Assembly: GCA_022820925.1 (NCBI GenBank)
Contig: JAJEEO010000004.1
Location: 1 to 57,455, forward strand
DNA: 57,455 nt
Origin: Acidimicrobiia bacterium
Lineage (GTDB): Bacteria > Actinomycetota > Acidimicrobiia > Acidimicrobiales > Poriferisodalaceae
Direction: 5' to 3'
The notes under the pieces are model-generated. The model saw nothing but the letters and a program-made list of their open reading frames with translations. It was not told where the DNA came from and ran no database searches. Position numbers and translations under genes: made by a program. Below, in pieces: positions 8,577 through 19,865 of this stretch. Numbering within the stretch: the first letter of the stretch is position 1; the number at the start of each line of letters is the position of its first letter.

Positions 8577-9523
8577 CAATCAGCTACTCCGTCGGGTGCC
8601 GTGCCCGGCGTCAGCGTGTCCGAGCCGAAGCCGTCGCACACTGCGCTGGAGGAGCGCTGGGGAAGTTCGAGAGTCTGAAGCCAAGACTTCCCGACAAAGA
8701 TCGGCGCGGGGCCGCCCCAAGAGTGGAAGCACCAAACCAGTTCACCCGTGCGACCGTCGATGATGTATGCACTTTCGTCCTGACAGGCCGGTTCCGAATG
8801 TCGCTCATTGAAGCCGTAGTGGAAGCCGGCAGAACCGAGTTCCCAGCTGATGGACCCCCAGAAGCGTTCATCCTCATCCTCCTCGGCCTCGAAAGCCTGC
8901 GCACCCCGTTGTGAGTCGATGCGCTCAAGCCGTGTTTCTCCGGGCGGGCGCTCGCCAATGGTCCGGTAGTAGGCAACATCCTCCGAATTCTCCACCCTGA
9001 GGACTCCGTTTTGCATGCCTATATCGAGTTGTCCGTCATCATCTTCGATCGCTGACCCGTCGTCGACGGGCGTGTAGAAGTCGACGAATCTCTCTGAGTG
9101 GAGCACCGGATATGCGCGATCGCCCCACGGGATGATGAACTCCAGGACGGTGCCAAAGGAGTAGAGCGAATAGTGGACTCTGTGCCGATTCGCGGAAACG
9201 TGAGAAGGGCACTCTGTGAACCATGATCGCTGGTCGAGGCTCACTTCACTCACGGCACCAGTTTCGGAATCCCAATATAGGACGACGGTGCTTTCACCCG
9301 AGTCCTTGTCGCTCTGCACTGCAACGATGCCGACAAACGGCCATGAGGGTGCCGTCCCCATGTCCGTGTTCGTCTGCTGTCCATCAACCTCCTCTGCAGT
9401 AGCGCCAGCGCCCGCAGGGGTGCCCGCCGTCAGTACGGCCAGCACCAACGCAGCGAGCAGCGCGTAGCTGCCACGAGTAAGCGGGGAGAACGCGCGAGCC
9501 ATCGGACGCCGGTGCTCAGACAT
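8576..9523 (-). CDS. Putative secreted protein, paralogue of the downstream lipoprotein
   Basis: 315 residues from ATG 9523 (MSEHRRP), which overlaps the upstream CWB2 gene by 8 bp; ATG 9502 (MARAFSP) is a second option. Both give a Sec signal (ALLAALVLAVLTAGTPAGAGA). There is no lipobox Cys at the cleavage region, unlike its neighbour. The mature part starts with a short polar linker and has the PSWPF and DGRTGELVWC motifs shared with the downstream lipoprotein, plus a strongly acidic stretch (EAEEDEDERF). No database family recognised. Co-transcribed with the CWB2 genes by overlap. Confidence 0.7.
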   Translation of the reverse strand: MSEHRRPMARAFSPLTRGSYALLAALVLAVLTAGTPAGAGATAEEVDGQQTNTDMGTAPSWPFVGIVAVQSDKDSGESTVVLYWDSETGAVSEVSLDQRSWFTECPSHVSANRHRVHYSLYSFGTVLEFIIPWGDRAYPVLHSERFVDFYTPVDDGSAIEDDDGQLDIGMQNGVLRVENSEDVAYYRTIGERPPGETRLERIDSQRGAQAFEAEEDEDERFWGSISWELGSAGFHYGFNERHSEPACQDESAYIIDGRTGELVWCFHSWGGPAPIFVGKSWLQTLELPQRSSSAVCDGFGSDTLTPGTAPDGVAD

Positions 9524-11999
9524 CTCGCCAGTATTCGCAGCCGCCTCGGATGCCCGATGCGGTCCACATGCCCCAGCATGAGCCGTTGGGGTCCCAGAAG
9601 ACGTTGTCGGGGAAGTCGATGATGCTTCGGCCCTGCGGGTATGCGTCGCTGTAGACGACGAGCCGTTGTGGTCCGACGATCGCGGCCAATTGTCGTTCGT
9701 CAACGGACAAGACGTGCAACTCTGACCAGTTGCCTTCGATGCGGGCATTCAAGAGTGGTTCGGTTTCGCCTGAGCCGAGGTCGACACGCAGGAGCGGCTC
9801 ATAGGACCTCTGCGTCTCGCCGATGCGGTACAAGACTTTGCCTGACACCCGGGACCAGGCGCGCAAGCTGCCCTGCCCGAGGTGGTCCAGATCGAGCACC
9901 GCAACCGTGCCCGTGACGGCATCCCAGATGCGTCGCTCCGATTCCCCCCGATTCGAAGGGTCATAGCTGGTGTAGAGAAGCCTGCGGCCACTGTCGTCCC
10001 AACCCCGAATCCAGCCCCATGCTCCTTCGTCAGTCAGCTGTGTGAGCCCTGATCCGTCGCGGTTCACAACGAAGACACGCTGGTCGTACGGGTCATACGG
10101 CGTGTCTTCGGCGACCGTGCCGATGAACGCCAGACGCAGCCCGTCGGGCGCCCAAGCCACGTAGTCGCGTGCCGGTACCTGTGCCCAGTCGTGCAATTCG
10201 GTCATCGAACCAGTGTCGATGTCGACGATGACGAGTGACGTGGTGTACCAATAGGCACCGAAGAGGCCTTCGTCGACCGACGCTTGAGTGAAGGCCAGCG
10301 AGGTCCCATCCGGGGACCATGCGACCACCTCGTCGCTCGTCGCATTGTGGGTCAGACGCTTCACAGACTGGTCGCGCATGTCGAAGACGAAGATCTCGGC
10401 GGCGTGATTCGTAGAGGTGCTGAACGGGTGGTAACCGCAATCCATGTCCAGGCACGTCGAGTCGTCGTTGGTGAACGCAGAGATCGCGAGTCTCGTGCCG
10501 TCAGGTGACCACACAGGTCGGTGCCAGATGCTGAAGGTGACTTCGAGATCACCGAAATCGGCCTCGTGCATCTCGTGCGTGACTGTGTCGGCGACGAACA
10601 GCCGCGTGCCGTCCGCATGTGCCAGGTAGCGACCGTCCGGCGGCCACTCGAAGACATCACCACCGCTGGCCTGGAACTCCTCGGGGTCAACCTTCACAGC
10701 CGGACTCCCGGCCGAGTAGCGACGCCACTCGCCCATCTCGTCAGCGATGACGACCGCAGCCGGCTCCCCATAGCGGGGATGACCCTGAGGCCAACGGCTG
10801 ACGAAGGCGATCAATGCAGGCGGAGCTGTCACGTCAAGCGAACTCATCGGCATCTGCCGATCATCGGCAAACACATGCACTTCAGATGGACTGCCGCCGC
10901 TGCTGGCCAGGTAGAGGGTGTTGCGCAGATCCGCGGGGAGCTGGTCGGGTTCGGTGAAGCGCAGGGGCGCGCACTGCTCGGCCAGTAGGGGGCCGGCGGT
11001 GAGTGCCTGTTCGGGGTGTCGGGCGGGGGCGAGGCCGACCCGGATCGGCCCTTCACTGCACTTCGGGTCATCGGAGGTGTGGTCGTCGAACAGGTGCGCC
11101 GCGAGGCGTGCGGTGTCGCTGCGGTCCCGGCCCGCGAGGCGGGAAACGTTGATGCCGGTGGCCTCGAGCGCTTCCTGCACCGAGGGCGCAACCGCCGTGG
11201 TGCCGCCGACCAGCACAACGTGGGCGACTTCATGCTCGGCCAGGTACGTGGTGGTGCGTGGGTCGAGCGCGTCGGGGGCGGTGAGCAGCAGCGGGAACGG
11301 CCCCGCAGCTGCCAAGGGCCCGACCGCCGCGGCGTCAGCAACGCTCTGGTCGCTGGCGATGATCACCGTGCGCCCCAGTTCCCCGAACTCCGCGGGAGCG
11401 CCGATCCGCTCGGCGACCGCGATCGAGGTTCCGACCGGGTCGTCGCTGTGGACGCGTTCGATGTTGCGGGGCAGCATCCCCAGCCCGAACAAGACCGACG
11501 GTTCGTGGTTCGGCAGCACCTCTGGGCTGCTGACGATCACCACACGCCTCGTTCCGGCCGACTCCAGGAACTCGACCAGGTCGGGCCGCGCCGCGGACGC
11601 TTGCAGCCCACCCGGAGGCACCAGCAACAGCGGCGCGCCGAGCGACGCCGCCAGCGGCCCCGCTGCCGCGGATTCGGCCCAGCTCTCGCCCGACGCGAGC
11701 ACCACCCTCTCCGAAGAGCCGCCCCGAGCTTGCGCTAGCGCCCCGGCCAGCTCGATCGACATCGCATAAGGATCCGAGCCGGCGTACCGCACCACCTCCG
11801 TACCACTGTGAGCGGCATCGGAAAACGTTTCGGCGGCATTCGACACTGCAGCGTCTGCGCTTGCGGCGGGATTCTCTGCTGCACCCGCCCCAGAAGCTGG
11901 CAACAGCGATGCCATGAGACCTGCTGCCGCAGCGAGCACCGCGACCGCACGCATTTCGGCTCTGACAGAACGACCGTGCGGGAAGTGCCGCCCAATCAC
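9516..11999 (-). CDS. Secreted CWB2 / beta-propeller-like protein, class B
   Basis: Start taken as GTG 11999, because GGAG lies 5 nt upstream and the signal peptide (MRAVAVLAAAAGLMASLLPA) then begins at about residue 16; GTG 12029 and ATG 11954 are alternatives. About 827 residues. Three CWB2 repeats follow (VVRYAGSDPYAMS, IERVHSDDPVGTS, SRLAGRDRSDTA), with the conserved Cys pair (KCSEG and EQCAPL) in the third. Then come PD40 motifs (VWSPDGTRLAI, AWSPDGTSLAF, AWAPDGLRLAF). The C-terminus is Cys-containing (GSCWGMW and RGGCEYW), like the class B gene at 4032. It follows the class A gene with a 36-bp gap, forming an A-B pair. Role unknown, probably wall-associated. Confidence 0.85.
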   Translation of the reverse strand: MIGRHFPHGRSVRAEMRAVAVLAAAAGLMASLLPASGAGAAENPAASADAAVSNAAETFSDAAHSGTEVVRYAGSDPYAMSIELAGALAQARGGSSERVVLASGESWAESAAAGPLAASLGAPLLLVPPGGLQASAARPDLVEFLESAGTRRVVIVSSPEVLPNHEPSVLFGLGMLPRNIERVHSDDPVGTSIAVAERIGAPAEFGELGRTVIIASDQSVADAAAVGPLAAAGPFPLLLTAPDALDPRTTTYLAEHEVAHVVLVGGTTAVAPSVQEALEATGINVSRLAGRDRSDTARLAAHLFDDHTSDDPKCSEGPIRVGLAPARHPEQALTAGPLLAEQCAPLRFTEPDQLPADLRNTLYLASSGGSPSEVHVFADDRQMPMSSLDVTAPPALIAFVSRWPQGHPRYGEPAAVVIADEMGEWRRYSAGSPAVKVDPEEFQASGGDVFEWPPDGRYLAHADGTRLFVADTVTHEMHEADFGDLEVTFSIWHRPVWSPDGTRLAISAFTNDDSTCLDMDCGYHPFSTSTNHAAEIFVFDMRDQSVKRLTHNATSDEVVAWSPDGTSLAFTQASVDEGLFGAYWYTTSLVIVDIDTGSMTELHDWAQVPARDYVAWAPDGLRLAFIGTVAEDTPYDPYDQRVFVVNRDGSGLTQLTDEGAWGWIRGWDDSGRRLLYTSYDPSNRGESERRIWDAVTGTVAVLDLDHLGQGSLRAWSRVSGKVLYRIGETQRSYEPLLRVDLGSGETEPLLNARIEGNWSELHVLSVDERQLAAIVGPQRLVVYSDAYPQGRSIIDFPDNVFWDPNGSCWGMWTASGIRGGCEYWRDV
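11277..11366. repeat. 90-bp near-identical block shared with 14421-14510
   Basis: Within the second CWB2 repeat; 88 of 90 bases match 14421-14510 in the neighbouring paralogue. The identity includes third codon positions, which suggests recent duplication or gene conversion between the class A and class B genes. Confidence 0.8.
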
Positions 12000-12035
12000 T
12001 GGGTCTCCAAAGCTAAATCGCCCCTGCACGGCAAG

Positions 12036-15000
12036 TTAGAAGTCCCAGTATCTATCGAGGTAGTAATGGCCCGCCGCATAGATGCCACTTGGCGTCCAGG
12101 TCGAATCGAAAGCAAAGTGCCGTTCCGTATCGCCAAAGTCATCGGCGAAAATATGATACACAGGTTCTGCAGGATCTGATGCACTGAACAGGTTATATGT
12201 GTTGATCAGAGTGCCGCTTGGGCCGACGCTGTTTATGTACAGAAGCCCTGCGTTGCGAGGGTACTCTTTCCATCGTTGTGGAACCCATCGGCCGTCATCC
12301 TGATGCATCACCTGCGATCCGTCGGGCGAGAATCCCCCAAATTCGATTTGGCTGTCGGAACGCTCAACCAAATCCAATGCCGATAGGACTTGCTGCTCGA
12401 CGTCTGCAACCGCACGAGTCTCAGGAGCATCTGAGTTTCCAGAATAGGTCACGCGAAAGATGATGTGGCTGCTGTTCTTCGACCAGGCCAAGTAGGACAG
12501 CCGTGCATCAGGTCCGAAGGTATCGCTGGGATCAATCGACCATATCGAATGGGAATGTGTGTCTTGTATCAGATAACCTGTGCGCCCTGTCCGATAGGTG
12601 GTATACCTCTTGTTTGGCGATGACCACCTAGAAACGGTGATGAGCCCGTCGAGTGACACGGCCTTTGGAGTGTCTCCGCTAAGATCATATGCATACGATG
12701 CAATAGGCGGCGACTGAAAGTTGTATGAGCAGTTGGCCTGAGTCTCATCTAGGTAATAGTCAGTGTGCGATTCAAAATAAATGTAGTCGCCATCTGGACG
12801 CCAGTCGATGTAGTTGCCTCCGGGCAGACTGTCAACTATTTCTCCTCTATCGATTGGGGAAGCGATACCATTGAAGGGGATTTTCGTTGACTTCAGCTCA
12901 GCAAGATCTGCCACATAAGCGGCTACAGACGGAATACTGTACCGCCGCCGCTGCTCCGGAACTAAGCCGTAACAGGACCCTTCCAGTTCCTCAATTTTTT
13001 GAAGCGCGTATACGAACCGATCTCCACCTGGAAGCCAGTAAAGCAGTACGTGGTGAAATTCGACCGAATCATTTCTTGTGACCTGACGCAAATCACCGGT
13101 ATCTAGTTCAAGAGCGAACAGCGAGTGGCCGGAGTATCCGTCAGATGGTGCCTGAAATACGAGGTAGCGCTCGTCCGGTGACCACCGAGGCTCCAAGCCG
13201 TCCATCCGCGTCTCCGATACCAGTTCGGGCTGGCTACCGGAGATATCGTAAACCAATAGTTGCGGAATTCCCAAGCCATAATAGGCACATCCCCAGAACC
13301 AGAAGTTGAACAGGTCTACCGGGGGCGCGTATGCATACTCGGGATAGGCGAGTAGTACAACATGGGTTCTCTCGCGAGACAAACTGACGTCTCGGTCGAT
13401 CACAAAGCCGTCAAATGGGAGTTTGTTTGTCGTACCTTCGTCGATGTCGAGGATGCCGATTTCGGAGCTTGGTTGTCCGTAGCACTCGTCTTCTTGGATG
13501 GACTGCCGAAAGTAGAAGTAACGGAAATTGCTTAACCACGGACTTTGGAGAACATGATGAGAGTCGTCAGTGCCGTTGTGCGTGACCATTCGTGAAGAGC
13601 CCGCCGCAACGTCATGGACGAAGATTGATCGGCCAGTGTGCTGCTCAGTAGGAGCGTGATACAAGATGTACTTGCGACCCGCGGAGAACAGCGGGTCAAT
13701 CCAGTCATCTTGGACTATGGCGGAGTACCAAGCCTGAGGCCTCGGGGGAGGATGTCGTATCTCAGCAGTCCGAGGATCCAACAGGTATTTCTTTGACTGG
13801 TCGTCTCGGTTCCCCCAGAATTCGATGGCCTGGTAATCCGAAGACCATTGGACTTCCGTTATCCAGCTGAAGCCTGCCTCGAGCAGATAGCGGGTGGGCC
13901 GGTGATGTTCGTCGAGCACGACGATGTGCTGGCCGTCGCCGTCGGGGTTGTCGACGACCGTGGCCATGCGCACTGGCGGGTGCTCGATCGCTGCAGGGTC
14001 GATAGTGATGTCAGCGCCGATGAGATGCCAGTTCGGCTCGACGCCGGTGCGGTGCCGGAACAGGTACAGATAGTTCTGGGTGATCGGCGCCAACCGATCC
14101 GTGTCGGTGAACAGCAATGGGATGCATTGGGGGCCCAGCAGGTGGGTCGCCGTCAACGCCAGACGCGGTTTGTCGGCGAGCGCGAGGCCGACGCTGTTGA
14201 TTGCGGCATCGGCGCAGCGTGGGGCCTCGGCGAGCAGATCCATCGCTAAGGCAGCGGTGTGGTAGCGGTTCTGGCCAGCGAGCCGAGTGACCGTGACGTC
14301 TGCGGCTTCAATCGCGTGGCGCACGGCCGTTGCGATTGCGGCGGTGCCGCCGACCAGCACCACGTGGGCGACTTCATGCTCGGCGAGGTATGCCGTGATG
14401 CGAGGGTCGGGCGCGTCAGGGGCGGTGAGCAACAGCGGGAACGGCCCCGCAGCCGCCAAGGGCCCGACCGCCGCGGCGTCAGCAACGCTCTGGTCGCTGG
14501 CGATGATCACGGTGCGGCCGAGTTCTCCCAACTCCGCTGCAGCTCCCATCCGCTCGGCGACCGCAATGGCCGTCCCCACCGGGTCGTCGCCGTGGACGCG
14601 TTCGATGTTGCGGGGCAGCATCCCCAATCCGTACAGCACTGACGGCTCATGGTTCGGCAGGACCTCGGGGCTGCCCACGATCATGACGCGCCGCGTGCCT
14701 GACGACTCCAAGAATCCGACCAAGTCAGGCCGGGCCGTCGCCGATTGCAAGCCACCGGGCGGAACCAGCAGCACCGGTGCGCCCAGCGACGCCGCCAGCG
14801 GCCCAGCGGCCGCAGCTTCTGCCCAGCTCTCGCCCGACGCAAGCACTACCCACTCCGAGGAGCCGCCCCGAGCGTCCACCAACGCCCTAGCCAGTTCGAT
14901 CGACATCGCATATGGGTCCGAGCTGTCGTACCGCACCACCTGCACAGCTGGCACGGCCTCGTCCGGGTCTGCCTCGGCGGGCTCCAGTTCAGGTTCTTCT

Positions 15001-15134
15001 GCATCCCCGGTCTGGACCGTCGTGGCTGTCTGGTTCACACTCTGGAGTGCTGATTGGGCACCAGCCGGAACGCCGAGCAGCAATGTCGCCAAGACCACGG
15101 CACTCCAGGCCGCCAACCGGCCCCCTCTCGGCAT
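12036..15134 (-). CDS. Secreted CWB2 / beta-propeller-like protein, class A, first gene of the array
   Basis: 1032 residues from ATG 15134, preceded at 7 nt by TAGCGT as in the partial copy at 522. The signal peptide ends VPAGAQ, then an acidic linker, then three CWB2 repeats (about residues 60-390) with a Cys pair (RCADA and PQCIPL). The remaining two thirds hold PD40-like motifs (LEPRWSPDERYLVF, WRPDGDYIYF) and a GHSIFV/GHSLFAL module shared with the class A gene at 7524. Base composition changes sharply inside the gene: hand counts give 41 of 60 G+C at 14341-14400 (CWB2 part) but 24 of 60 at 12721-12780 (propeller part). The propeller half therefore probably has a different origin from the CWB2 half. 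Confidence 0.85.
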   Translation of the reverse strand: MPRGGRLAAWSAVVLATLLLGVPAGAQSALQSVNQTATTVQTGDAEEPELEPAEADPDEAVPAVQVVRYDSSDPYAMSIELARALVDARGGSSEWVVLASGESWAEAAAAGPLAASLGAPVLLVPPGGLQSATARPDLVGFLESSGTRRVMIVGSPEVLPNHEPSVLYGLGMLPRNIERVHGDDPVGTAIAVAERMGAAAELGELGRTVIIASDQSVADAAAVGPLAAAGPFPLLLTAPDAPDPRITAYLAEHEVAHVVLVGGTAAIATAVRHAIEAADVTVTRLAGQNRYHTAALAMDLLAEAPRCADAAINSVGLALADKPRLALTATHLLGPQCIPLLFTDTDRLAPITQNYLYLFRHRTGVEPNWHLIGADITIDPAAIEHPPVRMATVVDNPDGDGQHIVVLDEHHRPTRYLLEAGFSWITEVQWSSDYQAIEFWGNRDDQSKKYLLDPRTAEIRHPPPRPQAWYSAIVQDDWIDPLFSAGRKYILYHAPTEQHTGRSIFVHDVAAGSSRMVTHNGTDDSHHVLQSPWLSNFRYFYFRQSIQEDECYGQPSSEIGILDIDEGTTNKLPFDGFVIDRDVSLSRERTHVVLLAYPEYAYAPPVDLFNFWFWGCAYYGLGIPQLLVYDISGSQPELVSETRMDGLEPRWSPDERYLVFQAPSDGYSGHSLFALELDTGDLRQVTRNDSVEFHHVLLYWLPGGDRFVYALQKIEELEGSCYGLVPEQRRRYSIPSVAAYVADLAELKSTKIPFNGIASPIDRGEIVDSLPGGNYIDWRPDGDYIYFESHTDYYLDETQANCSYNFQSPPIASYAYDLSGDTPKAVSLDGLITVSRWSSPNKRYTTYRTGRTGYLIQDTHSHSIWSIDPSDTFGPDARLSYLAWSKNSSHIIFRVTYSGNSDAPETRAVADVEQQVLSALDLVERSDSQIEFGGFSPDGSQVMHQDDGRWVPQRWKEYPRNAGLLYINSVGPSGTLINTYNLFSASDPAEPVYHIFADDFGDTERHFAFDSTWTPSGIYAAGHYYLDRYWDF
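14421..14510. repeat. 90-bp near-identical block shared with 11277-11366
   Basis: Partner of the block at 11277-11366 (two mismatches in 90 bases). It lies in the second CWB2 repeat of the class A gene. Confidence 0.8.
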
Positions 15135-15141
15135 GAAGCGG

Positions 15142-15147
15142 ACGCTA
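15142..15147 (-). promoter_or_regulatory. Putative -10 box (TAGCGT) of the CWB2 array
   Basis: TAGCGT on the minus strand, 7 nt from the ATG at 15134. It sits in a 114-bp divergent region shared with the sufB promoter. The flanking 50 bp (15135-15184) are conserved upstream of the class A gene at 522. Confidence 0.45.
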
Positions 15148-15214
15148 GTTGAGATGAGGAATTCCGCATTCGCGCGAGCGCCGTTCGCGGCCTAGCCGGT
15201 CGCTGAACTGCCTA

Positions 15215-15242
15215 TCGACAGTCTGCGCTGCGGCGTTAGGCT
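15215..15242 (+). promoter_or_regulatory. Putative sufB promoter, leaderless type
   Basis: TCGACA at 15215-15220 (5 of 6 to TTGACA), a 16-bp spacer, then TAGGCT at 15237-15242. The ATG is 6 nt after the -10 box, so the transcript would start at about the first base of the start codon. No Shine-Dalgarno sequence is seen. Confidence 0.55.
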
Positions 15243-15248
15243 GAACAC

Positions 15249-17887
<2,639 letters not shown>

Positions 17888-17888
<1 letters not shown>

Positions 17889-18958
17889 TGCGCAGTCCAA
17901 AAGACTTCTTCGCCCCGCTGGCGCTCGGGGCGCCTGCTCCGCTGCGCGAGATCCCGTTCCGGCCGTCTCGCATGATCCACTTCTTCGACCCGTCGAATGA
18001 GCGGATGCGCACCAAGGTGCCCGATATCGCCCCCACGGTCGACGTGCTGCTCGGCAACCTTGAAGACGCCGTGTCGGCCGACAGCAAGGATGCTGCCCGG
18101 GCCGGGCTGATCGAGGTGGGCAAGGCGTGGGAGCGCGGTCACACCCAGCTGTGGACCCGGGTGAACAGCCTCGACTCGCCATGGTTCCTCGACGATGTCT
18201 GGGCGCTGTGCCACGAGATCGGCGACAAGCTCGACGTGATCATGGTGCCCAAGGTGGAAGGCCCCGAGGACATTCACTACGTGGACCGGCTGCTGGCTCA
18301 GCTTGAAGCCCGGGTGGGCATCGAGCAGCCGCTGCTGGTGCATGCGATCCTCGAGACCGCCCGCGGCGTGGCCAACGTGGAGTCGATCTGCCTGGCCAGC
18401 CCCCGCATGCAGGGCCTGTCGCTGGGGCCGGCCGACCTGGCCGCCGACCGCCGCATGAAGACCACCCGGGTGGGCGGCGGGCATCCCGGCTACCTGGTGC
18501 GCACCGACCCGGTGCCCGAGGGTGACGGCGACGCGGGCGACGATGCTCGCACTGCCTTCCAGCAGGATCTGTGGCACTACACGCTGGCGCGCATGGTGGA
18601 CGCCTGCGGCACTGCTGGGATCCTGCCCTACTACGGGCCGTTCGGCGACATCGCCGACCCCGTCGGCTGCGAGGACCAGTTCCGCAACGCCTACCTGCTG
18701 GGCTGCGTGGGCGCGTGGAGCCTGCATCCCAGCCAGATCGCCATCGCCAAGCGGGTCTTCAGCCCCGAGCCCGCCGAGGTGGCGTGGGCGCACCGGGTGG
18801 TGACCGAAATGGGCGACGGCACCGGCGCCGTGATGATCGACGGCAAGATGCAGGACGACGCCACGGTGAAGCAGTGCCGGGTGGTGCTGCAGCTCGCCCG
18901 TGACCTGTCGGCGGCCGACCCTGAGCTGGCCGCCGCCTACGGGCTCGAGACGGCTTGA
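17888..18958 (+). CDS. L-malyl-CoA / beta-methylmalyl-CoA lyase-like protein (HpcH/HpaI family)
   Basis: 356 residues from ATG 17888, overlapping the sufB stop by one base (TGATG). HpcH/HpaI aldolase fold: [14 protein letters not shown] contains the acidic metal-binding pair, and MVPKVEG and [17 protein letters not shown] are barrel-strand motifs. The C-terminal [13 protein letters not shown] and [13 protein letters not shown] resemble proteobacterial malyl-CoA lyase Mcl1 as I recall it. Such enzymes cleave malyl-CoA or methylmalyl-CoA to glyoxylate plus acetyl- or propionyl-CoA, with Mg2+. The next gene is a second member of the superfamily. Why a carbon-metabolism pair sits inside a SUF operon is unclear. 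Substrate inferred only. Confidence 0.75.
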
Positions 18959-18975
18959 GAGAGTCTGGACTCCAT

Positions 18976-19851
18976 ATGAGCGCTGCCGCCGCCAGCCCCC
19001 GCCCGCGCCGATCGGTGCTCTACATGCCGGCGGCCAACGCCCGGGCGCTGGAGAAGGCCAAGACCATCGGCGCCGACGCACTCATCTTCGATCTCGAGGA
19101 TGCGGTGGCGCCTGATGCCAAGGAAGCAGCCCGCGAGGGTGCGTGTGCCGCCGCATCATCGGGGGAGTACGGCTACCGCGAGCTGACCATCCGCTGCAAC
19201 GGGCTCGACACCCCGTGGGGTCGCGACGACATCAGGGCCGCGGGTGCGGCAGCTCCCTCGGCCGTCGTCATTCCCAAGGTGTCGAGCGCCGCACATCTCG
19301 CTGCCGTGTCCGACCTGCTCGACACCGCGGGCGCGCCCGATTCGGTGCGCATCTGGGCCATGATCGAGACGCCTGCGGGCATCGCCCACGCCCGCGAGAT
19401 CGCCGGCTTCGAGCGAACCGACGCGGTGGTGATGGGCACCAACGACATGGCCAAGGAACTGCACGCCGCCATCACGCCCGACCGGGCTGCCCTGGTGCCG
19501 CACCTCGCAACCTGCTTGGTGGCCGCCCGGGAGGCCGGCGTCACCGCCCTCGACGGCGTCTACAACGACATCCGCGACGCCGACGGATTCGCGGCCGTGT
19601 GCCGCCAAGGCGCCGACCTGGGCTTCGACGGCAAGACGCTCATCCACCCCAGCCAGGTCGACCCCGCCAACGAGGCTTTTGCCCCAAGCCTTGACGAACT
19701 CGATTTCCACCGCCAGGTCATCGAGGCATTCGAGGCGGCGGTGGCAGATGGCCGTGGGGTGGTGACCGTAGACGGCAAGATGGTCGAGAATCTTCACGTG
19801 GATGAAGCTCGGCGGGCCATTGCGCTCGCCGACGCGATAGCGCAGCGCTGA
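18976..19851 (+). CDS. CitE-like lyase (HpcH/HpaI family)
   Basis: 291 residues from ATG 18976 (a TTG at 18955 is open in frame but overlaps the previous stop). RRSVLYMPAANARALEKA and ALIFDLEDAVAPDAK are typical of the CitE/citrate lyase beta branch; MIETPAGIAHAREIAG and KTLIHPSQVDPANEAF are further family motifs. CitE-like proteins outside citrate lyase operons act as malyl-CoA thioesterase, citramalyl-CoA lyase or malate synthase. No citrate lyase alpha or gamma genes are nearby. Together with the preceding malyl-CoA lyase-like gene it could complete a lyase/thioesterase pair, as in ethylmalonyl-CoA pathway organisms (inference). Confidence 0.75.
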   Translation: MSAAAASPRPRRSVLYMPAANARALEKAKTIGADALIFDLEDAVAPDAKEAAREGACAAASSGEYGYRELTIRCNGLDTPWGRDDIRAAGAAAPSAVVIPKVSSAAHLAAVSDLLDTAGAPDSVRIWAMIETPAGIAHAREIAGFERTDAVVMGTNDMAKELHAAITPDRAALVPHLATCLVAAREAGVTALDGVYNDIRDADGFAAVCRQGADLGFDGKTLIHPSQVDPANEAFAPSLDELDFHRQVIEAFEAAVADGRGVVTVDGKMVENLHVDEARRAIALADAIAQR

Positions 19852-19865
19852 GGGAGGCAGCTGCC

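Noticed and set aside
1447..15134. LPXTG-type sortase anchoring of the CWB2 proteins
   Set aside because: No LPXTG motif with a hydrophobic tail is present at the C-termini, which end in YWDF, YSDF, GICR or YWRDV.
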